Part shown: in pieces, positions 34,229 through 41,336 of the stretch
How the letters are laid out: every line of letters starts with the position of its first letter
Position numbering within the stretch: position 1 is the stretch's first letter
Assembly (NCBI GenBank): GCA_044222685.1
Contig: JBGAMU010000029.1
Coordinates: 1-41,336 of the forward strand
DNA length: 41,336 bases
DNA from: JAEUPI01 sp044222685
GTDB lineage: Bacteria > Pseudomonadota > Gammaproteobacteria > Burkholderiales > Burkholderiaceae_C
Direction: 5' to 3'
The notes under the pieces: model-generated
Told to the model about the DNA's origin: nothing
Databases searched by the model: none
Seen by the model: the letters and a program-made list of their open reading frames with translations, nothing else
Translations under genes and position numbers: made by a program

Positions 34229-35467
34229 TCAGCCGTCCTTGCCATCGAGACGGCTGCTCAGCAGCCAAGGTGTGAAGACCCAGAGGTAGAGGGCGAAGGC
34301 CGCGGCCCAGGCGGCTGCGGCCACCACCAGCCCCTCGGCCGTGTGTGCCGGTGACACCAAGGGAAGCAGCACGCGGGCGACGGCGGCACCTGCCACCAGC
34401 AGGTAGGCGGCCACCTCCAGGCGCGACACCTTCAGCGGGCGACCGGTGTGGCCCCTGGCGGTGCGGGTGACCATGCCGACGATGAGCCCGGCTGTGGCAC
34501 CCACCGCCAGGGCGTGGATGCCGGCAGAGGCGGCCACGCCACCCAGTTGCGCCCATGCCAGCAGCAGGAAGCCGACGGGCAACCATGCATAGGCTGCATG
34601 CAACACCCACAGGATGGGTCGCGACCGTGTACGCCACGGCTGCCAGTGCCACAAGCGTGCGGCATGCAGCAAGGCCGCCAAGGCAAAGCCAGCCGCCGTG
34701 ACCAGGTTGGCGGGCAGCAGCACCCAGGCCGCCAGCGACAGCGCCGTCGCCGCCAGCGTGCTGCGCTCCAGCCAAGCTGGCACCTTCAGCTGTCGGCCCG
34801 GCAGCGCCGACATCGTGAACGCCGGAATCACCCGCCCTGCGATCACGCATTCGATCATCACGACCAGGGCCAACCCGGCGTGCAGCGCCCGCAGCGGATC
34901 GATGTCCAGCCAGCCCAGCACGGCAGCGTGAAAGGTGAGATTGGCTGTCGCCAGCAGCAGCACGATCGCGCCCAGTGGCAGGTTGCGGCGGTTGCCGGCT
35001 TTCAGCAGGACCTGGATCAACACGAAGGCCACCCAAGGCAGCAGCACCACGTCCAGAACGGCGTAAACCGCGTACGGCGCCCCCACGGCGGACAGCCGCG
35101 CTGCCAGCCACAGCCCCGCCATCACCGCCAGCGTGGCACCGCGCGGCGTGGCCAGGCCCGTCCAGGCCTTGCCGGCCGTCAGCAGGAAGCCGACGATCAC
35201 TGCCACGGCAAAGCCGTAGAGCATCTCGTGGGCGTGCCAGAGCAGCGGCGGCATCGTCGAAGGCAGTGCCACCAGGCCCAGGAGGCCCGCGATCCAGTAC
35301 GGCACCGCGAACAGGGCAAACGCGGCTGCCCCCAGGTAGAACGGCCGGAATCCGAGGCGAAACAGCGGCCAGCCGGGCAAAGGGAACTGCGCGCTCGACG
35401 TGGACGCCGCGGCGCCCTGCGGGGCACCCGTGGCGACCAGGGGGATGTCGGGTATGGGCTTCGTCAT
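34229..35467 (-). CDS. nnrS: NnrS family membrane protein
   Basis: A 412-residue inner-membrane protein with about 12 predicted spans. The ATG at 35467 (MTKPIPDIPL) is preferred over 35482. Family marks are LFRLGFRPFYLGAAAFAL near residue 40, HAHEMLYGFAVAVIVGFLLTAGKAW, LVVMIECVIAGRVIPAFT and GIHALAVGATAGLIVGMVTR. The His residues in WHAHEM and GIHAL are the probable haem/copper ligands. NnrS proteins relieve nitrosative stress and protect against iron-dinitrosyl complexes. It is divergent from nsrR with 122 bp between the starts, and leads the minus-strand NO cluster. Confidence 0.93.
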   Translation of the reverse strand: MTKPIPDIPLVATGAPQGAAASTSSAQFPLPGWPLFRLGFRPFYLGAAAFALFAVPYWIAGLLGLVALPSTMPPLLWHAHEMLYGFAVAVIVGFLLTAGKAWTGLATPRGATLAVMAGLWLAARLSAVGAPYAVYAVLDVVLLPWVAFVLIQVLLKAGNRRNLPLGAIVLLLATANLTFHAAVLGWLDIDPLRALHAGLALVVMIECVIAGRVIPAFTMSALPGRQLKVPAWLERSTLAATALSLAAWVLLPANLVTAAGFALAALLHAARLWHWQPWRTRSRPILWVLHAAYAWLPVGFLLLAWAQLGGVAASAGIHALAVGATAGLIVGMVTRTARGHTGRPLKVSRLEVAAYLLVAGAAVARVLLPLVSPAHTAEGLVVAAAAWAAAFALYLWVFTPWLLSSRLDGKDG

Positions 35468-35514
35468 GACCGTGCGCACCATCTATGGGACCTGCGAATC
35501 TGGCTGTCGGACAA

Positions 35515-35578
35515 AAGATGCAGAATGCGTACATGTTAATGACTCGTTGCCCTCAAAGCAATACACTGCGTGCATCTT
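35515..35578. promoter_or_regulatory. NsrR-like binding sites in the nnrS-nsrR intergenic region
   Basis: Site 1 (35515-35537) is an 11-1-11 inverted repeat: AAGATGCAGAA, one base, then GCGTACATGTT. The published NsrR consensus for gammaproteobacteria has AAGATGCATTT halves arranged the same way. Site 2 has a perfect right half TGCATCTT (35571-35578), 12 nt before the nsrR ATG, with a poor left half. The positions fit repression of both nnrS and nsrR. Binding itself is inferred. Confidence 0.55.
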
Positions 35579-35589
35579 TAAGGATTGCC

Positions 35590-36099
35590 ATGCGCCTGTC
35601 CGAATACACCGACTACACGCTGCGGGTGCTGATGTACTGCGCGGCGCACCGGGACCGCCTGGTGACGATCGGCGAACTGGCCGAGCACCACGGGCTGTCG
35701 AAGAACCACCTGATGAAGGTTGTCAACGACCTGGCCCGTCAAGGACTGCTCGAAACCACCCGGGGCCGCGGCGGTGGCTTGCGGCTGCTGGCCGAGCCCG
35801 AGACCATCCGCATCGGCGATGTGGTGCGCGCCACCGAGACCGACTTCAGGCTGGTGGAGTGTTTCGACGCCACCACCAACGCCTGCACGCTGACGCCGAG
35901 CTGCCGGCTGAAGCACCTCTTCGACGACGCGTTGGCGGGCTATTTCAAGGCGCTGGACGGCGCCACGCTGGCGGACATGACTCACGGCCAGTCAGCGACT
36001 AAGGGCAAGTCGCCCCTATCGCAGGCGGGCCGCAAGCTGCCTGCGGTGGTGGCCGCACCGATCCCGCGTCGCGCCGCGCGCCCGGGCAGCAGCGCCTGA
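35590..36099 (+). CDS. nsrR: NsrR, NO-sensing Rrf2 family repressor
   Basis: A 169-residue Rrf2 protein starting at MRLSEYTDYTLRVLMY, the standard NsrR N-terminus; longer upstream frames are not needed. The winged helix (about 1-80) includes IGELAEHHGLSKNHLMKVVNDL and RGRGGGLRLLAEP. Three Cys at 91, 99 and 105 (ECFDATTNAC, then PSC) are spaced as in NsrR iron-sulfur cluster binding and not as in IscR. NO destroys the cluster and releases the DNA. The C-terminal 35 residues are a basic Pro/Ala-rich extension. The start codon lies just after a TGCATCTT half-site, fitting autoregulation. Confidence 0.94.
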   Translation: MRLSEYTDYTLRVLMYCAAHRDRLVTIGELAEHHGLSKNHLMKVVNDLARQGLLETTRGRGGGLRLLAEPETIRIGDVVRATETDFRLVECFDATTNACTLTPSCRLKHLFDDALAGYFKALDGATLADMTHGQSATKGKSPLSQAGRKLPAVVAAPIPRRAARPGSSA

Positions 36100-36121
36100 A
36101 GGCCCACAGGAGCATTCCACC

Positions 36122-36694
36122 ATGGCCCTGACCCTCCCCGGCCACAGCGCCCCTGCCGTTGGCTTCGAAGTCCCGCTTGAAATGCTGGCGGCCTGCCATG
36201 GGCGTGTGCAGCACCAGTGCGAAACCCTGCTGCGCCTGGTCACCCACCTGCAGACCCATGGCGCGGACCGCCCTGCGCAAGAAGCCGCGAGCGCCGTCAT
36301 GCGCTACTTCGATACTGCCGCGCGCCACCACCACGAGGACGAGGAGCAGGATCTGTTTCCCGCCCTGCTGGAGTCCATGGCCGGCTCCGATGCGGTTTGC
36401 CTGCGCGAGCTGACCGCGTCGCTGTGCCGTGATCACCGTTTGCTGGAGCAGCGCTGGGCTTCCATGCGCCAGCGGTTGTTGCAAGTCGCCAAAGGCGCCG
36501 CTTCAACACTGGCCGACGCCGATGTACCGGGCTTCGTGCAGCTGTACGAGCAGCACATCGCCCGCGAGGAAGCCGAACTGCTGCCCATGGCGACCCGCTT
36601 GCTGAGCGATGTCGAACTGGATCGCATCGGCCTGGCCATGCGCAGCCGGCGCGGCGTCATCGCGACGACCGCAGCGACCGTGCCTCAGGCCTGA
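36122..36694 (+). CDS. Hemerythrin (HHE domain) protein
   Basis: A 190-residue four-helix protein with non-haem di-iron ligands: ACHGRV (His), HHHEDEEQDLFP (His, Glu), DHRLLE (His) and YEQHIAREEAELLP (His, Glu). Such proteins bind or sense NO and O2 and occur in NsrR regulons, often with YtfE-like repair of iron-sulfur proteins. It lies 22 nt after nsrR in the same direction, so it is autoregulated with it. It is shorter than YtfE (about 220) and lacks the N-terminal ScdA domain, so an NO/O2 carrier or sensor role fits better than a full repair protein. Confidence 0.9.
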   Translation: MALTLPGHSAPAVGFEVPLEMLAACHGRVQHQCETLLRLVTHLQTHGADRPAQEAASAVMRYFDTAARHHHEDEEQDLFPALLESMAGSDAVCLRELTASLCRDHRLLEQRWASMRQRLLQVAKGAASTLADADVPGFVQLYEQHIAREEAELLPMATRLLSDVELDRIGLAMRSRRGVIATTAATVPQA

Positions 36695-37409
36695 TCCATC
36701 CGCCAGCCGCTGATGACGGCTGATGCTTCAGCCCCAGCCTTCGGATGCGCCGCGCGGACAGGACGGCCCGCGATGACCCAGTTGGCACGCCGTTCTCCCG
36801 GCCCGCACACCGTATCCACGGCTGGGTCGGACACCGAATCGCCGCTCAGCGCCTTGGCACCAACGCTCATCAGGTGCAGGACGTGTTGGCGCCAACCGAA
36901 TTTTCCCCACCTCAGTTATCGTTCGGCGCCAACAAGCAGCGCGTCAACTACACCCGTTCGAAGAGGCGTTCGCGGACTCTGACTGGAGGAACTGGCACAG
37001 CATCAGTCGGAGGAAGGACGTCTTCCCTCGGGTGCGGAGTCAACTGCGGGCGGACTACTCCCACTTGCGCGTCCCAGGGAGTCACGGCGAGCGCGGTCGC
37101 GTTCGCTTTAAATGGCTTTTCCCGCCGCGCCTGACCGGCAAGTTTGCGGGAACCAACTCGAGGCGACGTATGACTCTTTCGGGGTCGCGGGCAGTCGAAC
37201 AGGTCGGCAACATCGATGACCGGTTCAGTGCACATTGCCGACCTTGCCCGAGCTGCGCTCGATAGTTCCTTCATGGCCGCAAGCGGTCAGCCTCGGCAGC
37301 AGTTCAAGTGTCTGCAACCGCTGCATAGAGGACTTCGTCGGGCGACTGCCGCACGTCGGGAACGGGTCGCCCATGGTCGCATAAGGCCGCAAGAGGGCGT
37401 CCCAGGATC
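36695..37409. other. 715-bp stretch without a recognisable gene
   Basis: No frame on either strand shows a known family. A 12-bp perfect palindrome GTTGGCGCCAAC (36885-36896) and a second GGCGCCAAC (36925-36933) flank a short AT-rich patch with TTTTCCCCACC. One plus-strand frame from about 36954 has a protein-like start (FEEAFADSDWRNWH, RKDVFPRVRSQLRADYS) but runs without a start codon into low-information sequence, so it may be a worn gene fragment. The region separates the NO genes from the toxin-antitoxin block. Confidence 0.5.
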
Positions 37410-38741
37410 TTACGAACGGCCGGAGAGGCTCCCGAGGAACCGAGCCGCCTGGCCGCGCATGCCCTGCGAAATCTTGTCCCAGGTGCGAGGCGGATAGTCC
37501 TTCGGCAGCGCGCGGCTGATCTCATCCAGCGACGGCTCCACATGCTGAACGAGGCGCACCATCGCCTCCCACACGGGGGCACCTCCGTGCTTCATGGCCA
37601 GCGCCTGCCAATGCCGCGGCTCGATGCCGTGGAACTGCCAATGCACGTTCTTCGAGCGCAGCGCCATCGCCGGACCCACCTTGCGCCAGCGAAACTGATT
37701 CGCTCCGTCGCCCACGTACGGAAAGATCGAGATCACGTCGTAGAGAGGCGTGCTGATGTACGTGTCTCCCCGCTCCAGAAAGATCGAGTAGTTCTTGGCG
37801 TGGCCGTCGGTGGCACCCATCAGCCAGAAGGCCAGTTGCGTCAGGGCAAACGTCTGGCGGTCGCTGTGGTCGGCGCTGCCGGCCAGCAGGCGCATGCAAT
37901 CGGCGATGCCCGGCCCGCCGTCCCTCTCGTATTTCTTGTCGGGCGCAACGCCCAGCGCCTGGCAGAAGTCCTCCTGCGGCAGGCGGGCAATCCAGGGCTG
38001 TCCGCGTTCACCTTTCTGCCACGACCGGTCGAACCGGGTCACGACCAGCGCCTTCTGGTCCTCGAAGCGCCACATCTCGGTCGGCGCGATCGGCAATCGC
38101 AGGTGATACAGGATCTGCGCACACAGCCACTCGTTCTCGACCGAATCGGCGAGGTCCACGCGCCGGCTTCCGCCCACGAGGCCCAGCGGCAGCTTCAGGA
38201 TGTGCGTGGTGGGCGTGGCGCCAAGTGGCCGGTGCCAGCGCTTGTCGGTGAACAGCAGCGCCGTCTTTTCCTGGGCGCCGGCCAGCGAGATGCGAAAGAA
38301 GTCGTCGTCCGTGTGCTGGCCGAGCACCGGGTCCGAAGGCGTGGCGCGCAGCAGCTCGGCGACCTGGTGCTCAGTCAGGGGCTCGCCCGCGACCACATCC
38401 CAGCCGCGGGGTTCGATGTCTTCGGGCAGCAGCTGCACGGCACCCACGCAGTCGCGACCCACGGCCTGCAGAAGCTCGAAGACTTCGATCGACTTCGCCC
38501 GGTAGCGGCGCGCGATGCGTTCGCGGATCCTCTCGTTGTCGGGCAGCAGGTTGTCGAAGTAGTGGGCCACGACGGGACCACGGATCTCGAGCGCCGGTGT
38601 GATGGGAAGCGACAGCGAAAGCGACCGACGCCTGGGTGAGGCCAGCCAGGTCGTGTCGTAGCTCAGGCGATGCGAACCGCGGTCGACGCTCCAGGTTCCG
38701 ACCCGCTCGCCATTCATCCAGATGGCCAGACGGGAGGTCAC
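37410..38741 (-). CDS. hipA: HipA toxin (Ser/Thr protein kinase)
   Basis: A 443-residue HipA close in length and motifs to the E. coli toxin, which phosphorylates glutamyl-tRNA synthetase and causes growth arrest. The N-terminal subdomain (1-110) includes YFDNLLPDNERIRERIA. The kinase part has the regulatory Ser in ISLAGAQEKT (Ser152, equal to E. coli Ser150), RLPQEDFCQALG, the catalytic ATDGHAKN (Asp312, Asn317) and the metal-binding Asp335 in LYDVIS. All are intact, so it is probably active. Its start overlaps the hipB stop by 4 bp, typical of the hipBA order. Confidence 0.95.
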   Translation of the reverse strand: MTSRLAIWMNGERVGTWSVDRGSHRLSYDTTWLASPRRRSLSLSLPITPALEIRGPVVAHYFDNLLPDNERIRERIARRYRAKSIEVFELLQAVGRDCVGAVQLLPEDIEPRGWDVVAGEPLTEHQVAELLRATPSDPVLGQHTDDDFFRISLAGAQEKTALLFTDKRWHRPLGATPTTHILKLPLGLVGGSRRVDLADSVENEWLCAQILYHLRLPIAPTEMWRFEDQKALVVTRFDRSWQKGERGQPWIARLPQEDFCQALGVAPDKKYERDGGPGIADCMRLLAGSADHSDRQTFALTQLAFWLMGATDGHAKNYSIFLERGDTYISTPLYDVISIFPYVGDGANQFRWRKVGPAMALRSKNVHWQFHGIEPRHWQALAMKHGGAPVWEAMVRLVQHVEPSLDEISRALPKDYPPRTWDKISQGMRGQAARFLGSLSGRS

Positions 38742-39061
38742 CAGCTGCCCTTCTTGATCCTGGTGGCTTGCGCGTTCGCGCGGGTGTCTGGCGCCGGGCT
38801 GGGCAATTGTCTGATGGGGGGCCGCTCATCCGCAGGCGAGTCGGGCTGGGGATCGCGCACCACGAGCCCGGCGCCCAGGGCATTGAGTACCTGCATGATC
38901 TGCTGCAGGTTCACGGCGCCCGGGTTGGCCTCGATCTCCACCACCCGCGCCTGGGTGACACCGAGCAGCGCCCCGAGCCCCGTCTGCGTCAGCTGGCGCT
39001 GCTTGCGCAGCGAACGAATCTGCTGGCGCAGTTGATCGGGGGTCTTGAGCGGGTAGTCCAT
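38738..39061 (-). CDS. hipB: HipB antitoxin
   Basis: A 107-residue Xre-type helix-turn-helix protein from the ATG at 39061 (MDYPLKTPDQLRQQIRS); longer frames upstream run through the promoter. The HTH covers residues about 12-65: LRKQRQLTQTGLGALLGVTQARVVEIE. The C-terminal 35 residues (SPAPDTRANAQATRIKKGSW) are disordered, with a terminal Trp as in E. coli HipB, where that tail is degraded by Lon. It neutralises HipA and represses the operon. A promoter with flanking inverted repeats lies directly upstream. Confidence 0.93.
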   Translation of the reverse strand: MDYPLKTPDQLRQQIRSLRKQRQLTQTGLGALLGVTQARVVEIEANPGAVNLQQIMQVLNALGAGLVVRDPQPDSPADERPPIRQLPSPAPDTRANAQATRIKKGSW

Positions 39062-39083
39062 GGCGGGTCCAGTCCGGCCCCGC

Positions 39084-39160
39084 AGAATACAAGCCAAAGC
39101 TAGTTTCGTCAAGAAACAGGCTGAGGATTATATTTTCTGAGAACAAGCTATGGCTTGTAT
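39084..39160 (-). promoter_or_regulatory. hipBA promoter and paired operators
   Basis: On the minus strand TTGACG (39107-39112) and TATTCT (39084-39089) are 17 nt apart, a strong sigma70-type promoter ending 23 nt before the hipB start. Two 17-bp arms, 39087-39103 and 39144-39160, both read ATACAAGCCA then AGCT with 15 of 17 positions equal in inverted orientation. One covers the -10. Between them is GTTTC-GTCAA-GAAAC (39103-39117) over the -35. HipB probably binds these arms. Confidence 0.65.
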
Positions 39161-39189
39161 CACTCCATCCAAGCGATGGTTGTGGCCGC

Positions 39190-39723
39190 TCAGAGCGCTC
39201 TCACCAGCGCAAGCACCTCCTGCGGCGGCGCCCCGGCTGCCACGGCCGGCCACCCCACCGCCTCGCACGGTCCGAACACCACCCACACCTTGCCGTCGCG
39301 CGGCGCAGATGCCGCGGCGATGTCCGGCGCCGCCGTCCAGCCGCGCGCCGTGCCCGGCTTCAACGCCGCAGCCGGCGCCTCGAGCCGCGCGGCGCCGGCG
39401 TCGCGCAGCCGCCGCGCCTCGACCTGGCAGGCGCCGTAGCTGCCCAAGCCACCCGTGAGCATGCGCATCGGCAGCTTCGGCGTGGCATAGCCGTCGTCGG
39501 GCAGCTCCACCACCCACAGCGAGCGCCGCACACCCGCCAGATCTGCCGCGTCGGTGATGCCTTCGTGCCGCAGGAACTCGGCCCACGCACCCACCGGCGT
39601 GTCGGCAAAGTAGTTGGCCGGGCCTTCGCCTTCGCCATGCCAGCGCGCCGCGGGTTGCGCGTCGCTTTGCCACAGGAAGGGCATGCGCGAGTCGCAGTGC
39701 CGAAAGCCCAGCCGCTTGGCCAT
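39190..39723 (-). CDS. RES domain toxin
   Basis: A 177-residue RES-family protein started at the ATG at 39723 (MAKRLGFRHCDSR). The RES fold is related to ADP-ribosyltransferases; family toxins (MbcT, ParT, Res) destroy NAD+ or modify targets. The expected Arg is in AARWHGEGEGPANYFAD and the Glu in VGAWAEFLRHEG; later segments RSLWVVELPDDG and GKVWVVFGP fit the beta core. It is slightly longer than many RES toxins and has a Pro/Ala/Gly-rich stretch at 125-145. It is the second gene of a RES/Xre pair, 26 nt after the antitoxin. Confidence 0.85.
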   Translation of the reverse strand: MAKRLGFRHCDSRMPFLWQSDAQPAARWHGEGEGPANYFADTPVGAWAEFLRHEGITDAADLAGVRRSLWVVELPDDGYATPKLPMRMLTGGLGSYGACQVEARRLRDAGAARLEAPAAALKPGTARGWTAAPDIAAASAPRDGKVWVVFGPCEAVGWPAVAAGAPPQEVLALVRAL

Positions 39724-39749
39724 GTGCGGGGTGCCTGCGGGCGCTGGCG

Positions 39750-40403
39750 TCAGGCCGCGAGCGGCTGTGCGCCGGTGAGCACGGCGGCCAGTGCGCGCAC
39801 CTGCAACGCGGCCTTGGCATCGGGCGTCCACTTGGGCCCAAGCAGCGCGCGCGGGCTCTTGCCGCCCAGCTGCGTGCGCGGCCGCTCGAACCAGCGGCGC
39901 ATGCCGAACTCGTTGTACGAACCGGCGAGGTCCGACACCACCATCGCCACCCAGTGCAGCCGCTCGGCGGTGGCCTGAGGCGTGGCGCGCTCGGCGGCGG
40001 CGTAGCGGCGCAGCGAGGCGGGCGCCACCGCCACCAGCTCGCCGAGCACGTCGTCGCCGAACACGGCGCGCATGGCGGCCCATTCGCTGGCGGGGGCGGG
40101 CGACTCGTCGAGCACGGCCACCAGCTGGTCCACGCTGTCGGCCATGCGTTCGGCCGTGGCGGCGTCGAGCCGCAACGGGCCCTGCCGCAGCAGCGGTGCC
40201 AGCGCCACGGGCGCCGCGCCGATGATGCCTTGGTTGTGCAGCGCGGCCAGAACGCGCGGCACCGCGGCGGCGTCGATCTGCGTGATGGCGGCGCCGGCCA
40301 GCACACCCATCGCCGAGGCACGCGTCAGCAGCACCAGCAGGCGCTCGTGCAGGCGTCGGTTCACCGTTGGAGCAAAATTGGGGTCGATCTGGATCTTGAC
40401 CAT
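39750..40403 (-). CDS. Xre/MbcA/ParS family antitoxin of the RES pair
   Basis: A 217-residue protein. The C-terminal toxin-binding domain (about 160-217) has the family pattern FERPRTQLGGKSPRALLGPKW, which in MbcA and Xre antitoxins covers the NAD pocket of the toxin. The N-terminal two-thirds are helical and include a degenerate DNA-binding region. The ATG at 40403 (MVKIQIDPNFAP) coincides with the predicted transcription start, so there is no space for a ribosome site. Antitoxin-first order agrees with known RES/Xre operons. Confidence 0.85.
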   Translation of the reverse strand: MVKIQIDPNFAPTVNRRLHERLLVLLTRASAMGVLAGAAITQIDAAAVPRVLAALHNQGIIGAAPVALAPLLRQGPLRLDAATAERMADSVDQLVAVLDESPAPASEWAAMRAVFGDDVLGELVAVAPASLRRYAAAERATPQATAERLHWVAMVVSDLAGSYNEFGMRRWFERPRTQLGGKSPRALLGPKWTPDAKAALQVRALAAVLTGAQPLAA

Positions 40404-40438
40404 GATCCGATCATAGTCCGTTTGTCGTCCGCTGCCAA
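40402..40438 (-). promoter_or_regulatory. Promoter and operator of the RES/Xre operon (leaderless prediction)
   Basis: On the minus strand TTGGCA (40433-40438) and TATGAT (40410-40415) are separated by 17 nt. The -10 ends 6 nt before the A of the antitoxin ATG (40403), so transcription should begin at the start codon. A perfect palindrome ATGATC-C-GATCAT (40402-40414) covers both the -10 and the start codon and is a natural antitoxin operator. Confidence 0.6.
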
Positions 40439-40457
40439 ACGGGCCGGGCGGCGGCCC

Positions 40458-41336
40458 CTACTGGGTGGCCGGCGCCACCGGCGGCATGGCCTGCGGCGGG
40501 TTGTCGGCGTCCGCGCCGCACTTCATGCAGTAGCGAAAGAACGCGTTCTTGCGCGAGCCGCAGCCGCCGCAGGCGTCGAAGAGTTTCAGGCCGCAGTGCA
40601 CGCAGAAGTCGGCCTTCACGTCGCCGGTGGTCATCACCGGGCGCTCGCAGCCGGGGCACACGTTGGCGGCGAGCTTCTTCAGCGCGTCGTCGTTCGACAG
40701 CGCCTTGCGCCGCTCGGCCTCGGTCTGCTGCTCCACGGCCTTGCGGCGCTCGAGGTAGCGGCGCATCGCCTTGATCACGTAGTGGCCGGCGATGGTGGTG
40801 AGCGCGATGCCCACGCCGTAGCGCACATAGCCGCCGTAGCTGGGCAGGTAGGGCACCAGCTCGAAGAAGAAGGTGAACACCGCAAACAGCACGAAGCCGC
40901 GCATCAGCGGCCAGTAGTCGCTCTTGCGCTTGCGCGCCACCAGCCAGCCGGCGATGGCCAGCAACGGCAGCGTGAGCGCCAGCCGCGCGCCGAACACGCG
41001 CAGCTGCTGGGTAAAGAGCGCCTTGCGGTAGGCGCCATCGGCGGCATCCAGCAGGTCGGCCTCGGTGCGCTGCTGCACCACCAGCGCCTGGCGCGCGCCG
41101 AGCAGCCGGGCGTCGAGCGCCTCCACGGCCGCCTGCGCGTCGCGTTCGCGCGCTTTCAGCGTGTCGAGGTTGCGCGTGCGCTGGATCACCTCGGGGTCCT
41201 GCTGCGGGTCGGTGGTCGCGGTGCGGGTGGCCAGCCAGTTGCCGTAGGCCGAGCGAGCCGACTGGTACGCGATGGTCGCCGCCGTCAGCGCCAGCCGCGC
41301 GCGCGCCAGCTCGTCGTTGGCCTCGCGCTGCTCAAG
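40458..41336 (-). CDS. Membrane protein with C-terminal zinc ribbons (5' end outside window)
   Basis: The frame is open to the right edge of the window, so the start is missing; at least 292 residues are visible. The visible part begins with a long helical region of coiled-coil type (QREANDELARARLALTAA, then QRTRNLDTLKARERDAQAA). Two hydrophobic segments follow (LALTLPLLAIAGWLVA and GFVLFAVFTFFFELV), with a third weaker one (YGVGIALTTIAGHYVI). The C-terminus has two zinc ribbons: CPGC..CVHC and CGGC..CMKC. The internal GTG at 41189 is not a believable start because coding continues upstream. Function is unknown; zinc-ribbon membrane proteins of this type occur as single genes in Burkholderiales. 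Confidence 0.8.
   Translation of the reverse strand, partial: LEQREANDELARARLALTAATIAYQSARSAYGNWLATRTATTDPQQDPEVIQRTRNLDTLKARERDAQAAVEALDARLLGARQALVVQQRTEADLLDAADGAYRKALFTQQLRVFGARLALTLPLLAIAGWLVARKRKSDYWPLMRGFVLFAVFTFFFELVPYLPSYGGYVRYGVGIALTTIAGHYVIKAMRRYLERRKAVEQQTEAERRKALSNDDALKKLAANVCPGCERPVMTTGDVKADFCVHCGLKLFDACGGCGSRKNAFFRYCMKCGADADNPPQAMPPVAPATQ

Noticed and set aside
36954..37265. Protein-like plus-strand frame (RKDVFPRVRSQLRADYS and neighbours)
   Set aside because: No start codon with a ribosome site before the protein-like part, no recognised family and quick loss of protein-like character; kept only as a possible worn fragment.
41065..41189. GTG at 41189 as the start of the zinc-ribbon gene
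   Set aside because: The frame stays open with coiled-coil-like coding sequence to the window edge, so the gene is treated as partial.

Overview
The window looks like a chromosome segment of a high-GC betaproteobacterium, most likely order Burkholderiales (Rubrivivax/Methylibium/Leptothrix-like). This rests on third-position G/C-rich codons throughout, DUF3422 and DUF2147 genes, a FadN-type beta-oxidation operon and the style of the cNOR cluster. It is an inference from gene content; no 16S gene is present.

Left edge (1-1046): a C-terminally truncated DUF2971-like gene and non-coding DNA end at the 3' half of a CAT-anticodon tRNA. The 5' half is missing, so this looks like the attachment-site scar of an integrated element lying mostly left of the window. 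Backbone genes follow on the minus strand (1047-4333): DUF3422 membrane protein, lipoprotein endonuclease/exonuclease/phosphatase, glycine-zipper lipoprotein and HNH endonuclease.

4489-13289 (plus): a fatty-acid beta-oxidation operon. A TetR repressor with a probable operator precedes an acyl-CoA dehydrogenase, a DUF2147 protein, a FadN-type hydroxyacyl-CoA dehydrogenase/enoyl-CoA hydratase, a thiolase, an alpha/beta hydrolase and a fumarylacetoacetase-fold protein.

13358-22988: a probable system for taking up and deacylating peptides or N-acyl amino acids. A lipoprotein SGNH hydrolase, an AstE/AspA-type zinc deacylase and an N-formylglutamate amidohydrolase (minus) stand divergent from a second AstE/AspA-type enzyme and a complete five-gene Dpp-type ABC importer (plus). 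A crotonase, an SGNH hydrolase and an SDR follow (23083-25457).

25524-36694: a nitric-oxide reduction and sensing region of visibly lower GC. Reading on the minus strand from 35467 to 26406 it contains nnrS, DUF2249, fdxA, a broken ccoG, a conserved-looking small coiled-coil gene, a solo sdhB, a 38-residue membrane protein, a di-haem norC, norB, norQ and norD. Divergent from nnrS are nsrR and a hemerythrin gene; the shared promoter region carries NsrR-like sites. An orphan HicB-type antitoxin gene lies at the left end.

36695-41336: about 700 bp without a gene, then a hipBA toxin-antitoxin operon, a RES/Xre toxin-antitoxin operon whose promoter predicts a leaderless message, and the 3' part of a membrane zinc-ribbon gene that runs off the window.

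The NO genes form one coherent unit: NsrR senses NO, cNOR (NorCB, matured by NorQD) reduces it to N2O, and NnrS, hemerythrin, DUF2249 and FdxA belong to the NO/iron-sulfur stress response. The intact sdhB, the NorC-cytochrome fusion and the 38-residue membrane protein inside this unit are the least explained elements of the window.
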